A DNA stretch of 57,195 nucleotides, taken from assembly GCA_021802945.1 (NCBI GenBank), contig JAJZRE010000005.1, positions 9,574 through 66,768 on the forward strand. Direction: 5' to 3'. Below, in pieces: positions 1 to 8,279 of this stretch. Source of the stretch: Pseudomonadota bacterium (GTDB taxonomy: Bacteria > Pseudomonadota > Gammaproteobacteria > Burkholderiales > Thiobacillaceae). Each line of letters starts with the position of its first letter. The first letter of the stretch is position 1. Below the pieces are notes generated by a model. That model did no database searches. It was not told the DNA's origin and saw only the letters and a list, made by a program, of their open reading frames with translations. The position numbers were made by a program, and so were the translations under genes.

Positions 1-1496
1 CGCCTCATCTGCGGGAACAGGATGACGTCGCGGATGCTCGGCGAATCGGTCAGCAGCATCACCAGGCGGTCGATGCCGATGCCGCAGCCGCCGGTGGGCG
101 GCAGACCGTGCTCGAGCGCGCGGATGAAGTCGGCGTCGTAGTGCATCGCCTCCTCGTCGCCGGCCTCCTTCTGCCGCACCTGCTCCATGAAGCGCTCGGC
201 CTGGTCCTCGGCGTCGTTCAGTTCCGAAAAACCATTCGCCATTTCGCGCCCGGTGATGAAGAGCTCGAAGCGCTCCGTGATGTCGGGCTGGGTGTCGGAG
301 CGGCGGGCCAGCGGCGAGACTTCGGCCGGGTAGTCGATGATGAAGGTCGGCTGGACCAGGAGCGCCTCGGTGGTCTCCTCGAAGAAGGAGAGCTGCAGGC
401 CGCCGATGCCGTCCTGCGGACGGTACTTCGCCTTCATCGCGACGAACTGGCCGATCAGCCAGTCGCGGTCGTTCAGCTGCTCGACCGTGTAGTGGGGGTT
501 GTATTTGCGGATCGCCTCGACGATGGTGAGGCGGTCGAACGGCGTGCCGAGTTCGATTGCGTTGCCCTGATAGGCGACCGTGGTCGAGCCGGTGGCGGCG
601 ACCGCGGTGTGGCGGATCAGCGCCTCGGTGTAGTCCATCAGGTAGCGGTAGTCGCGATAGGCCTCGTAGAACTCCATCATGGTGAACTCGGGGTTGTGCC
701 GTGTGGACAGCCCCTCGTTGCGGAAGTTGCGGTTGATCTCGAACACCTTCTCGAAGCCGCCGACCACCAGGCGCTTGAGATAGAGCTCGGGCGCGATGCG
801 CAGGAACAGTTCCATGTCGAGCGCGTTGTGGTGCGTGGCGAAGGGCTTGGCCGCGGCGCCGCCGGGGATGGGGTGCATCATCGGCGTTTCGACTTCGAGG
901 AAGCCGTGGCCGCTCATGAACTCGCGGATGGCCTGGATGATCTTCGAGCGGCGCATGAAGGTGTCGCGCGCCGTATCGCTGGTGATGAGGTCGAGGTAGC
1001 GCTGGCGGTATTTCTGCTCCTGGTCGGCCAGGCCGTGGAATTTTTCCGGCAGCGGGCGCAGCGCCTTCGACAGCAGGCGGATCGACTTCGCCTGGATGGT
1101 CAGCTCGCCCTTGTTGGTCTTGAACAGCGTCCCGGTCACGCCGAGGAAATCGCCCAGATCCCAGTGCTTGAACGCCTCGTGCGCATCAAGTCCGGTGAGG
1201 TCGTTGGACACGTAGACCTGGATGCGCCCGCTCATGTCCTGCAGGGTGGCGAAGCTGGCCTTGCCCATCACGCGCTTGAGCATCATGCGGCCGGCGAGCT
1301 GCACCGGGATGGCCTCGGCTTCCAGCGCTTCCCTGGATTTCTCGCCGTGTTCGTGTGCGAGCTTGCCGGCGTAGTCGCGGCGCTCGAAGTCGTTGGGGAA
1401 GGCGACGCCTTGTTCGCGGATCGCGGCGAGCTTGGCGCGGCGCTCCATGATGATCTGGTTTTCGTCTTGCAGGGGGGCGGTGTTTTCGGTATTCAT
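1..1496 (-). CDS. lysS: Lysyl-tRNA synthetase, class II (3' end cut by window edge)
   Basis: Charges tRNA-Lys with lysine in the cytoplasm. About 498 codons are visible from the ATG at 1496. The OB-fold anticodon-binding domain comes first (around residues 60-150). Class II motif 2 follows ([20 protein letters not shown]), and motif 3 ([20 protein letters not shown]) runs almost to base 1. Only some three residues of the usual ~500 should be missing. The start lies 11 bases after the vapC stop and has no clear Shine-Dalgarno sequence, so translation may be coupled to the upstream toxin gene. In many proteobacteria lysS follows prfB directly; here recQ and vapBC lie between them. Confidence 0.96.
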   Translation of the reverse strand, partial: MNTENTAPLQDENQIIMERRAKLAAIREQGVAFPNDFERRDYAGKLAHEHGEKSREALEAEAIPVQLAGRMMLKRVMGKASFATLQDMSGRIQVYVSNDLTGLDAHEAFKHWDLGDFLGVTGTLFKTNKGELTIQAKSIRLLSKALRPLPEKFHGLADQEQKYRQRYLDLITSDTARDTFMRRSKIIQAIREFMSGHGFLEVETPMMHPIPGGAAAKPFATHHNALDMELFLRIAPELYLKRLVVGGFEKVFEINRNFRNEGLSTRHNPEFTMMEFYEAYRDYRYLMDYTEALIRHTAVAATGSTTVAYQGNAIELGTPFDRLTIVEAIRKYNPHYTVEQLNDRDWLIGQFVAMKAKYRPQDGIGGLQLSFFEETTEALLVQPTFIIDYPAEVSPLARRSDTQPDITERFELFITGREMANGFSELNDAEDQAERFMEQVRQKEAGDEEAMHYDADFIRALEHGLPPTGGCGIGIDRLVMLLTDSPSIRDVILFPQMR

Positions 1497-1507
1497 GGCG
1501 GCTGGGG

Positions 1508-1936
1508 TCAATCGAAACGGTGAAGCGCAAAGCCGAGTTTTTGAGCGGCTTCGGCCTGTTTTTTGTCGGCGGTGGAAAATTCCGGAATGGCGTGGCGACG
1601 CGCGACGGCGAGGTGCAGCGCGTCGAGCGTGCGCAAAGGCAGGTCGGCGACTTCGTCCATCAGGTGGTAAGCCAGCGTCAGGTCGTCCTCCAGGAAAGAC
1701 GAGACCGCGAGGGCGCCGTCCTGCACATCCAGTCTGAAGGCCTCGAGCACCTGCGCTTCGAGCCCGGCTGTGATCTGCTGGGCGCGGCGGCGCCGCGCGA
1801 GCGCGCAACGCATTTCGACGACGGTCAGCCGACTGATCGCGAGCGGTGCCCGGGCCAGAAAAAAGGCGTCAAAGGTGTCGCTGCCTGCCTCGCTGAGGTA
1901 GCGCTTCACCAGCGCGCTGGTATCGACATAAATCAT
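1508..1936 (-). CDS. vapC: VapC-like PIN-domain toxin ribonuclease
   Basis: A 142-residue PIN-domain protein of the type II toxin VapC family, expected to be a Mg2+-dependent endoribonuclease. The acidic active-site residues are all visible: D5 in the opening [14 protein letters not shown]41, D105 in TLDALHLA and D124 in STADKK. The start codon shares one base with the antitoxin stop (TGATG), so the pair is translationally coupled. The RNA target cannot be read from sequence. The next gene downstream is lysS after only 11 bases, so read-through transcription would tie an essential synthetase gene to the toxin operon. Confidence 0.9.
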   Translation of the reverse strand: MIYVDTSALVKRYLSEAGSDTFDAFFLARAPLAISRLTVVEMRCALARRRRAQQITAGLEAQVLEAFRLDVQDGALAVSSFLEDDLTLAYHLMDEVADLPLRTLDALHLAVARRHAIPEFSTADKKQAEAAQKLGFALHRFD

Positions 1937-2169
1937 CAGAAGCGGTCTTCACGGTCTTCGCTGATCAGGATTTCGCTGGGAATTTCCTGGAACGGCTGGC
2001 TGGCGCGGAATGCGGCGAGCGAACGAAACGCTTTCTTGCGCGGCTCGACCGGCAGGATGCGCGCCACCGGCTCGCCATGACGTACCACCAGCACTTCGTC
2101 GGCGTCGGCGAACATCTGGTCGGGATGCGACAGGCCTTCGCGGGCTTCGCGGATGGTCAGGGTTTTCAT
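1936..2169 (-). CDS. vapB: Phd/YefM-type antitoxin of the VapC pair
   Basis: A 77-residue antitoxin opening MKTLTIREAREGLS, with VLVVRHGEPVARILPV as the Phd/YefM-like DNA-binding and dimerisation core and a hydrophobic/acidic C-terminal tail that would bind the toxin. The ATG at 2169 is preferred over an upstream one at 2220 because GGAGG sits about seven bases ahead of it and the protein then has family length. The stop overlaps the vapC start by one base. Such antitoxins usually repress their own operon; two GTGACACA direct repeats upstream are a plausible operator. Confidence 0.85.
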   Translation of the reverse strand: MKTLTIREAREGLSHPDQMFADADEVLVVRHGEPVARILPVEPRKKAFRSLAAFRASQPFQEIPSEILISEDREDRF

Positions 2170-2191
2170 GGGCGCCTCCGGAGGGCAAAAC

Positions 2192-2219
2192 GTGACACAA
2201 TTATAGCCAATGTGACACA
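2192..2219. promoter_or_regulatory. GTGACACA direct repeats in the vapB/recQ divergent promoter region
   Basis: GTGACACA occurs at 2192-2199 and 2212-2219, exactly 20 bases (two helical turns) apart. A minus-strand TATAAT (2205-2200) lies between them. Placement across the likely vapBC -10 element suggests an autorepression operator. The spacing and box are seen; the function is inferred. The same short region must also hold the recQ promoter. Confidence 0.45.
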
Positions 2220-2255
2220 TCCGCTGCCAGCACCTTGTTTAAAAAAGCAACTTCC

Positions 2256-4040
2256 ATGTCCGACACCCCCTTAAGCCTGCTCAACCGCGTCTTTGGCTAC
2301 CCCGCGTTCCGCGGCGAGCAGGCGGCCATCGTCGATACCCTCGTGGCGGGCGGCGACGCGCTGGTGCTGATGCCTACCGGCGGCGGCAAGTCGTTGTGCT
2401 ACCAGATCCCGGCGCTGCTGCGCGAGGGCTGCGCGGTGGTGGTGTCGCCGCTGATCGCGCTGATGCAGGACCAGGTCGCGGCCTTGCGGGAACTCGGCAT
2501 CGCGGCGGCGTTTCTGAACTCCAGCCTCGACGGCGCGGCGGCGATGCAGGTCGAACGCGAATTCGCCACCGGGCAACTCAAGCTTTTGTACGTCGCCCCG
2601 GAACGCCTGCTCACGCCGCGTTTTCAATCTCTGCTCGAACAGGCCCGCGTCGCGCTGTTCGCCATCGATGAGGCGCACTGCGTGTCGCAATGGGGGCACG
2701 ATTTCCGCCCGGAATACCTCGGCCTGTCCGCCCTGCACGAGCGCTTTCCCGCGGTGCCGCGCATCGCGCTGACCGCGACGGCCGACACCGCGACGCGCGC
2801 GGAAATCCTCGCCCGGCTCGATCTCGGCGCCGCGCGCGTCTTCGTCGCCAGCTTCGACCGCCCCAACATCCGCTACCGCATCGCCGAAAAGACCGAGCCG
2901 CGCCGTCAGCTGATCGATTTTCTCGACGGACACAAAGGCGAGGCGGGCATCGTCTACTGCAGCACGCGCAAGAAGGTCGAGGAAACCGCCGACGCCTTGA
3001 AGCAGGCCGGCTTCACCGCCTTGCCCTATCACGGCGGCATGGACAACGACACGCGCCGCCGCCACCAGGAAAAATTCCTGCGCGAGGACGGCGTCGTCAT
3101 GGTCGCCACGCTGGCGTTCGGCATGGGCATCGACAAGCCCGACGTGCGCTTCGTCGCCCACCTGGACCTGCCGCGCTCGGTCGAAGGCTACTACCAGGAA
3201 ACCGGCCGCGCCGGGCGCGACGGCGAGCCCGCCGAGGCGTGGATGGCGTGGGGCCTGCAGGACGTCGTCACGCAGCGCCGCTTCATCGACGAATCGGATT
3301 CGGAAGACGCGCACAAGCGCATCGGCCACGCCAAGCTCGACGCCCTGGTCGGCCTGTGCGAGGCGGCCAGCTGCCGCCGCGTTGCGCTGCTCGCCTACTT
3401 CGGCGAAGCCAGCCCGCCCTGCGGCAACTGCGACGTCTGCCTCAATCCGCCCACCCTGTGGGACGGCACCGAAGCCGCGCAGAAGCTGCTCTCCACCGTC
3501 TATCGCACCGGCCAGCGCTTCGGCGCCGGGCATGTGCTCGACGTGCTGCTCGGCAAGACCACGGAGAAGATCGAGCGCTTCGGCCACAACCAGCTGAGCG
3601 TGTTCGGCATCGGCGCCAGCCAGACCGACAAGGTCTGGCGCGCCGTGCTGCGGCAGTTGGTCGTGCGCGGGCTGCTGGAAGTCGACCACACCGCCTACGG
3701 CGCGCTCAAGCTCACCCAGGCCGCCAAGCCCGTGTTGAAAGGCGAAGAGACCGTGATGTTGCGCGCCATGGAAGTGCGTCCCGCGCGCAGCAAGAAGACG
3801 CGCCTGGCAGTCGACCACAACGACGAGGATCCGCTGTTCCTGTCCCTGCGCGCCTGGCGCCGCGAAACCGCCAACGAAAAAGGCGTGCCCGCCTACGTCA
3901 TCCTGCACGACGCCACCCTGCGCGAAATCGCCGCGCGCCGCCCCGCCACCCTGGCGGAGCTGGGCGAGATATCGGGGCTGGGGACGAAGAAGCTGGAAGC
4001 CTACGGCGAGGCCGTGCTGGGGGTGGTGGCGGAGGGTTGA
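2256..4040 (+). CDS. recQ: ATP-dependent DNA helicase RecQ
   Basis: A 3'-5' SF2 helicase for recombination and replication-fork repair. The order is: Walker A PTGGGKS (residues 40-46), DEAH box (IDEAHCVSQWGHDFRP), helicase C domain with QETGRAGRDGE, a four-cysteine zinc module (CEAASC ... CGNCDVC), winged helix and a C-terminal HRDC domain. The length of 594 residues from the ATG at 2256 is typical. A start at 2235 would only add seven residues. It is convergent with prfB, with 16 bases between the stops, and separates prfB from lysS. Confidence 0.96.
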   Translation: MSDTPLSLLNRVFGYPAFRGEQAAIVDTLVAGGDALVLMPTGGGKSLCYQIPALLREGCAVVVSPLIALMQDQVAALRELGIAAAFLNSSLDGAAAMQVEREFATGQLKLLYVAPERLLTPRFQSLLEQARVALFAIDEAHCVSQWGHDFRPEYLGLSALHERFPAVPRIALTATADTATRAEILARLDLGAARVFVASFDRPNIRYRIAEKTEPRRQLIDFLDGHKGEAGIVYCSTRKKVEETADALKQAGFTALPYHGGMDNDTRRRHQEKFLREDGVVMVATLAFGMGIDKPDVRFVAHLDLPRSVEGYYQETGRAGRDGEPAEAWMAWGLQDVVTQRRFIDESDSEDAHKRIGHAKLDALVGLCEAASCRRVALLAYFGEASPPCGNCDVCLNPPTLWDGTEAAQKLLSTVYRTGQRFGAGHVLDVLLGKTTEKIERFGHNQLSVFGIGASQTDKVWRAVLRQLVVRGLLEVDHTAYGALKLTQAAKPVLKGEETVMLRAMEVRPARSKKTRLAVDHNDEDPLFLSLRAWRRETANEKGVPAYVILHDATLREIAARRPATLAELGEISGLGTKKLEAYGEAVLGVVAEG

Positions 4041-4056
4041 GCAGCCCTCCGGAAAT

Positions 4057-5161
4057 TTACACGCCCTGTTTCAGGCTCGCCTCGATGAACATGTCGAGGT
4101 CGCCGTCGAGCACCTTCTGCGTGTTCGACGCTTCGACGTTGGTGCGCAAATCCTTGATGCGCGACTGGTCGAGCACATAGCTGCGGATCTGGTGGCCCCA
4201 GCCCACATCCGACTTGCCGGCTTCGAGCTTGTCCTGCTCGGCCTGGCGCTTGCGCAGTTCGGCTTCGTAGAGCTTCGACTTCAGCATCGACATCGCCTCG
4301 GCGCGGTTCTTGTGCTGCGAGCGGTCGTTCTGGCACTGCACCACGATGTTGGTCGGCAGGTGGGTGATCCGCACCGCGGAGTCGGTCTTGTTGATGTGCT
4401 GGCCGCCGGCGCCGGATGCGCGGTAGGTGTCGACGCGCAGGTCGGCGGGGTTGATGTCGACCTCGATCGAATCGTCGACCTCCGGGTAGACGAACACGCT
4501 GGCGAAGCTGGTGTGGCGTCCGCCGGACGAGTCGAAGGGCGATTTGCGCACCAGGCGGTGCACCCCGGTTTCGGTGCGCAGGGTGCCGTAGGCGTAGTCG
4601 CCCTCGATCTTGATGCTGGCGGACTTGATGCCGGCGACGTCGCCTTCGGATTCCTCCAACAGTTCGGCCTTGAAGCCCTTGCGCTCGGCGTATTTCAGGT
4701 ATTGCCGCAGCAGCATCGAAGCCCAGTCGCAGGCCTCGGTGCCGCCGGCGCCGGCCTGGATGTCGACGAAGCAGTTGCTGGGGTCGGCCGGGTTGTTGAA
4801 CATGCGGCGGAACTCCAGCGTGGAGACGTCTTTCTCGATGCCGGCGATGTCGGACTGCACGGCGGCGAGCGTGTCGTCGTCGTTTTCCTCGCGCGCCATC
4901 CCGAACAGTTCGGCGGCATCCTTCAGGCCCGACGCCACGCGGTCGAGCACCTGCACCACGTCTTCCAGCGACTTGCGCTCACGTCCCAGTTCCTGGGCGC
5001 GGGCGGCGTCGTTCCAGAAGTCCGGTGCTTCGGACAGGCGGATGACTTCTTCTAGACGATCTTTCTTGTGATCGTAGTCAAAGAAACCCCCTGAGCTGGG
5101 TGGCGCGCTCGCCCAGGTCGGCGAGTTTGGCTTCGATCTGATTGAGGCTTTCGGCTTCCAT
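4057..5161 (-). CDS. prfB: Peptide chain release factor 2, programmed +1 frameshift
   Basis: RF2 recognises UGA and UAA and triggers peptide release. The reading frame is split: codons from the ATG at 5161 reach an in-frame TGA at 5080-5078, then a +1 slip on CTT continues in the frame ending at 4057, giving about 367 residues. The slip site is the classic AGGGGG ... CTTTGAC, with an internal Shine-Dalgarno just upstream. The post-shift part shows the RF2 SPF tripeptide ([15 protein letters not shown]) and the GGQ hydrolysis motif ([15 protein letters not shown]). The split is autoregulation, not damage: scarce RF2 promotes the shift. The MgtC-like gene ends 14 bases upstream on the same strand. 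Confidence 0.96.
5077..5091 (-). promoter_or_regulatory. RF2 programmed frameshift signal
   Basis: Reading the minus strand, AGGGGG precedes TTT CTT TGA C. The purine run acts as an internal Shine-Dalgarno, CTT is the slippery codon and TGA is the stop that RF2 itself reads. The +1 shift skips one T and reads GAC. This is the widely conserved bacterial prfB arrangement. Confidence 0.93.
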
Positions 5162-5175
5162 GATTGTGCTCGTGA

Positions 5176-6456
5176 CTAGGCGGAAAAACCGCGCATTATA
5201 GCCCAGGCGGCGATCATCCCCACGCCCACCGTGCCCATCCCGGCGATCGCGTGGCGCGCCATCCGCCATCCGCCGATGACGAGGGTGAGCGCCGATTTGA
5301 AGAGCAGGTTGGCCAGCACGGCGAGGATGACGACGTTGACCACCACCGCCACCGACAACTTGTCCAGGTTGAGCAGCCGCAGGCTGGACAGGGTGATGGG
5401 GTCGACATCGGTCAGCCCCGACGCCAGCGCCACCGCATACAGTCCGCGCGTGCCCAGCCAGTCGGACAGCCAGGCCGCGGCCAGCAGCACGGCGGCGTAC
5501 ATCAGGCCGAAGCCCAGCGCCGGGCGCAGTTCGGTGGGGTTGCCCATCGCCAGGGGGGGCAGGGCGCCCCGCGGCTGCAGCCGGCGCACCCCGTATGCCG
5601 CGCCGAGTCCCCCGGCGACCAGCCCGCCGAGCAGCACCGGCGCCAGCTGCGCCAGCACACCCGGTGCCAGCACGGCAGCCAGCACGCCGAGGCGCACCAG
5701 CACCACCAGGTTGGCCAGCACGACGACGATCACCGCGACCGGCATCATCGCGCTGCTGGCGCGGGCGTGGCGGCTGAGCGACAGGGTCGTGGCCGTCGAC
5801 GACACCAGCCCGCCGAGCAGGCCCAGCATCACCGCGCCGCGCTGCTGTCCGACCAGCCGCAGCGCGGCATAGCCCGCCAGCCCCACGCCGACGATCAGCA
5901 CCACCATCCACCAGATCTGGTACGGGTTGAGCGCGCCGTACGGGCCGTAGTTCCGGTCCGGCAGCAGCGGCAGGATGATCAGCGCCAGCACGGCGAACTG
6001 CAGCATCGACAACAGGTCGCGGCGCGTCATGTGCTGGCTCAGGCCGCGCAGTTCGGGCTTGAAGTACAGCAGCATCGTGCTGACGATGCCCAGCATCACC
6101 GCCAGCTGGATTTCGTCGTGCCACACCATCACGCCCAGGCCGTAGCACAGCATCAGCGCCGCCACCGTCGTCGTCCCGGGGTCGCCGTCCTGGGGCGGCG
6201 ATTGCAGGTAGGCCGCGATCATCATGCCGCCGACCAGGAGCAGACCCACTGCGATCAGCCACAATTCACCGAAGGCAGTGGCCAGATGCGTCGCCAGCAC
6301 ACCGAGCAGCGCCGTCAGCGCGAAGGTGCGCAAGCCCGCCTTCGCCGCCGGATTGCGTTCGCGTTCCAGCCCCATCAGCAGCCCGATCGCCAGCGCCACG
6401 ACATAGCGCGGCAGCGAGGCCAGTTCGGGGGGCAGCCAGTTGATCAGTTCTTTCAT
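5176..6456 (-). CDS. MgtC/SapB-family DUF4010 inner-membrane protein
   Basis: A 426-residue, highly hydrophobic polytopic membrane protein. The N-terminus (about residues 15-130) matches the MgtC/SapB type, with GLLMGLERER and GLRTFALTALLG. The rest is DUF4010-like, including GLVSSTATTLSLSRHAR and SGLTDVDPITLSSLR. No transported substrate is established for this family; a role in ion homeostasis is only inferred from MgtC. It runs toward prfB with a 14-base gap, so transcription may continue into prfB. The ATG at 6456 is the first in frame and fits the family N-terminus. Confidence 0.85.
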   Translation of the reverse strand: MKELINWLPPELASLPRYVVALAIGLLMGLERERNPAAKAGLRTFALTALLGVLATHLATAFGELWLIAVGLLLVGGMMIAAYLQSPPQDGDPGTTTVAALMLCYGLGVMVWHDEIQLAVMLGIVSTMLLYFKPELRGLSQHMTRRDLLSMLQFAVLALIILPLLPDRNYGPYGALNPYQIWWMVVLIVGVGLAGYAALRLVGQQRGAVMLGLLGGLVSSTATTLSLSRHARASSAMMPVAVIVVVLANLVVLVRLGVLAAVLAPGVLAQLAPVLLGGLVAGGLGAAYGVRRLQPRGALPPLAMGNPTELRPALGFGLMYAAVLLAAAWLSDWLGTRGLYAVALASGLTDVDPITLSSLRLLNLDKLSVAVVVNVVILAVLANLLFKSALTLVIGGWRMARHAIAGMGTVGVGMIAAWAIMRGFSA

Positions 6457-6745
6457 CTCGATGCGCTTGAATGTAAGGTGTGCGGGTGTCCTGGCGTCAG
6501 GCCGACATTAAAGGGGTTCGCTGCGCTTGGCAAAACCGATCGATACGGCTATCGCGGACGGACATGCGTCGTTCCATCGGGCTGCAGGCGGTGGGCGCAT
6601 GTGCTAATGCTAAAACGGGTGCGCCGTTTGCCCGCCTATTCTTGCATGCCGGGCAGGCGCCGGCGCGAGAGTTGTTTGCAGACGTGCAAAGGATCAGAAT
6701 GTATATTAAGATATGCTTATATTAATTGAACGGAGAGGAACGTCC

Positions 6746-7795
6746 ATGCTGCTTCGTCTATTTGCATTGATCCTGCTTGGCGGACTGGGCCTGGGACAGG
6801 CCCAGGCAGACCCGAACGGCGCCAGGCTTTTCGCGCGCAACTGCGCTGCCTGTCATGGCGAGAAGGGCACGGGCGGCATCGGCGTTCCGCTGGCGCTGCC
6901 TTCGTTCCAGGCCAGCATCAGCGACGACTACCTGCGCAAGACCATCCACCTGGGCCGTCCGGGGCGGGTCATGCCGGCCTTCTCCAACCTGAAGGAGGAG
7001 GAGATCGAGGCCATCGTCCACTACGTTCGGTCCTGGAACACGGGGCCGGCCGTCACCTATACAAGCAAGCCCGTGCGGGGCAATCCGTCGCATGGCAGGC
7101 AGCTGTTCCAGCAATACTGCGTCGCCTGTCACGGTCCCAACGGCGAGGGGGCCAAGGGAACGGGCGTGACGTTCTCGCGGCCGCGCGACCTGCCCATCAT
7201 GGCGCCCGCGCTGCACAATCCCGGCTTCCTGGCCGCGGCCCCCGATGCCATGATCAAGGCCACCCTGATGAAGGGCCGGCAGGGCACGCCGATGGTTTCC
7301 TTCCTCAAGCAGGGGCTCAAGGAAAAGGACATCGACGACATCGTCAGCTATGTGCGCAGTTTCGAAAAGCAGCCGCTCGCGGAGTCGGCGCAGGTGCTGC
7401 AGGCCGAAAGCCCGGTGATCGTCCGCGACTCGCCGTACGACCTGAAGACCACGGTGGAAAACGTCAAGACGGCGGTGACCACCCATAATTTCTTCTATGG
7501 ACGGGTGCAGACGCTGGAATATGGCCTGACCGCGCCGGCCAGTGAAAATCCGAAGCAGGTCATCGTCTATTTCTGCAATATCAGCCTGCTCAACCAGGCG
7601 CTCGCTATCGATCCGCGCGTGGGCATGTTCCTGCCCTGCCGCATCACCATCCTCGAGAAGCCGGACGGCAAGGTGCAGGTGATGTCGGTCAATCCCACGG
7701 TGCTGAGCCGGCTGTTCAACAATTCCGAGCTGAACCAGCTGTGCGATCAGATGAAGCAGAGCTACACCGCCATCATGGAGGAATCGACGTTATGA
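6746..7795 (+). CDS. Diheme cytochrome c fused to a DUF302 domain
   Basis: A periplasmic redox protein of 349 residues. A signal peptide covers about residues 1-21 (hydrophobic core, QAQA cleavage region). Two class I cytochrome c domains carry CAACH (33-37) and CVACH (125-129); M76 in RVMPAF and a Met in GTPMVSF are candidate distal ligands. The C-terminal third is a DUF302 domain. The start at 6746 is chosen because GGAGAGGA precedes it and the signal peptide begins there. The next gene, another DUF302 protein, overlaps by ATGA. An electron-transfer role is secure; the partner is unknown. The fusion and pairing suggest the DUF302 proteins act on the cytochrome or its substrate. Confidence 0.9.
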   Translation: MLLRLFALILLGGLGLGQAQADPNGARLFARNCAACHGEKGTGGIGVPLALPSFQASISDDYLRKTIHLGRPGRVMPAFSNLKEEEIEAIVHYVRSWNTGPAVTYTSKPVRGNPSHGRQLFQQYCVACHGPNGEGAKGTGVTFSRPRDLPIMAPALHNPGFLAAAPDAMIKATLMKGRQGTPMVSFLKQGLKEKDIDDIVSYVRSFEKQPLAESAQVLQAESPVIVRDSPYDLKTTVENVKTAVTTHNFFYGRVQTLEYGLTAPASENPKQVIVYFCNISLLNQALAIDPRVGMFLPCRITILEKPDGKVQVMSVNPTVLSRLFNNSELNQLCDQMKQSYTAIMEESTL

Positions 7796-8259
7796 AGAAG
7801 CTGATGCGAAAAATGGGAGCGGCCGCTCTGACGCTGCTTCTTCTGGCGGCGCCCGCCTTGGCGGACGGCTTGCTGATGGCGCGCGTGAACCAGCCGTTTC
7901 CCGAGGCGATGACCCTGCTGCAAAGCGCCATTTCTTCCCGCGGCTACACGATCACGCGCCTGCAGCAGGTGAATGAAAACCTGGCCAAGCGCGACTTCAA
8001 GAGCGACATGTACCGCGTGGTGTATTTCGGCAAGCTGAATGAAGTGAGGCAGGTGACGGCCGCCCATCCCGAACTGATCCCGTTCCTGCCGCTGAACATC
8101 ACGATTTTCGCGGAGGGCGAACAGACCATTCTGGTGGCGAGCCACCCGCAGACGCTGCAGCAATTCTTCCCCGACCCGGCCTTGAAGCCCGTCTTCGACC
8201 GCTGGGAGAAGGATATCGATTCCATCATGGACGAGCTGCGCGAGGGCGCCAACTCCTGA
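7792..8259 (+). CDS. Secreted DUF302 protein
   Basis: A 155-residue protein with a signal peptide (MKKLMRK, then AALTLLLLAAPALA, cleavage near residue 25) and a single DUF302 domain. The mature part begins DGLLMARVNQPFPEAM. The start overlaps the cytochrome stop (ATGA), so the two are co-translated. The molecular function of DUF302 is not established, although the domain often accompanies periplasmic redox or sulfur-metabolism genes. It ends 20 bases before the convergent efflux pump gene. Confidence 0.86.
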   Translation: MKKLMRKMGAAALTLLLLAAPALADGLLMARVNQPFPEAMTLLQSAISSRGYTITRLQQVNENLAKRDFKSDMYRVVYFGKLNEVRQVTAAHPELIPFLPLNITIFAEGEQTILVASHPQTLQQFFPDPALKPVFDRWEKDIDSIMDELREGANS

Positions 8260-8279
8260 ACGGCCCCGGCCGGCAGCCG

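Noticed and set aside
108-1523. A 471-codon plus-strand open frame
   Set aside because: It is antisense to lysS; high GC with third-position bias leaves long open shadows. It has no ribosome site or recognisable domain.
2271-3908. A 545-codon minus-strand frame opposite recQ
   Set aside because: Low-complexity Ala/Arg/Gly/Val composition typical of antisense shadows; recQ motifs are on the other strand.
5077-5091. Interpretation of prfB as a frameshifted pseudogene
   Set aside because: The break is at the conserved CTT TGA C site with an internal Shine-Dalgarno, so it is programmed.
5078-6262. A 394-codon minus-strand frame running into the start of prfB
   Set aside because: Most of it overlaps the MgtC-like gene in another frame and is Arg/Ala/Gly-rich; only the last 27 codons (from 5161) are real, as the first part of prfB.
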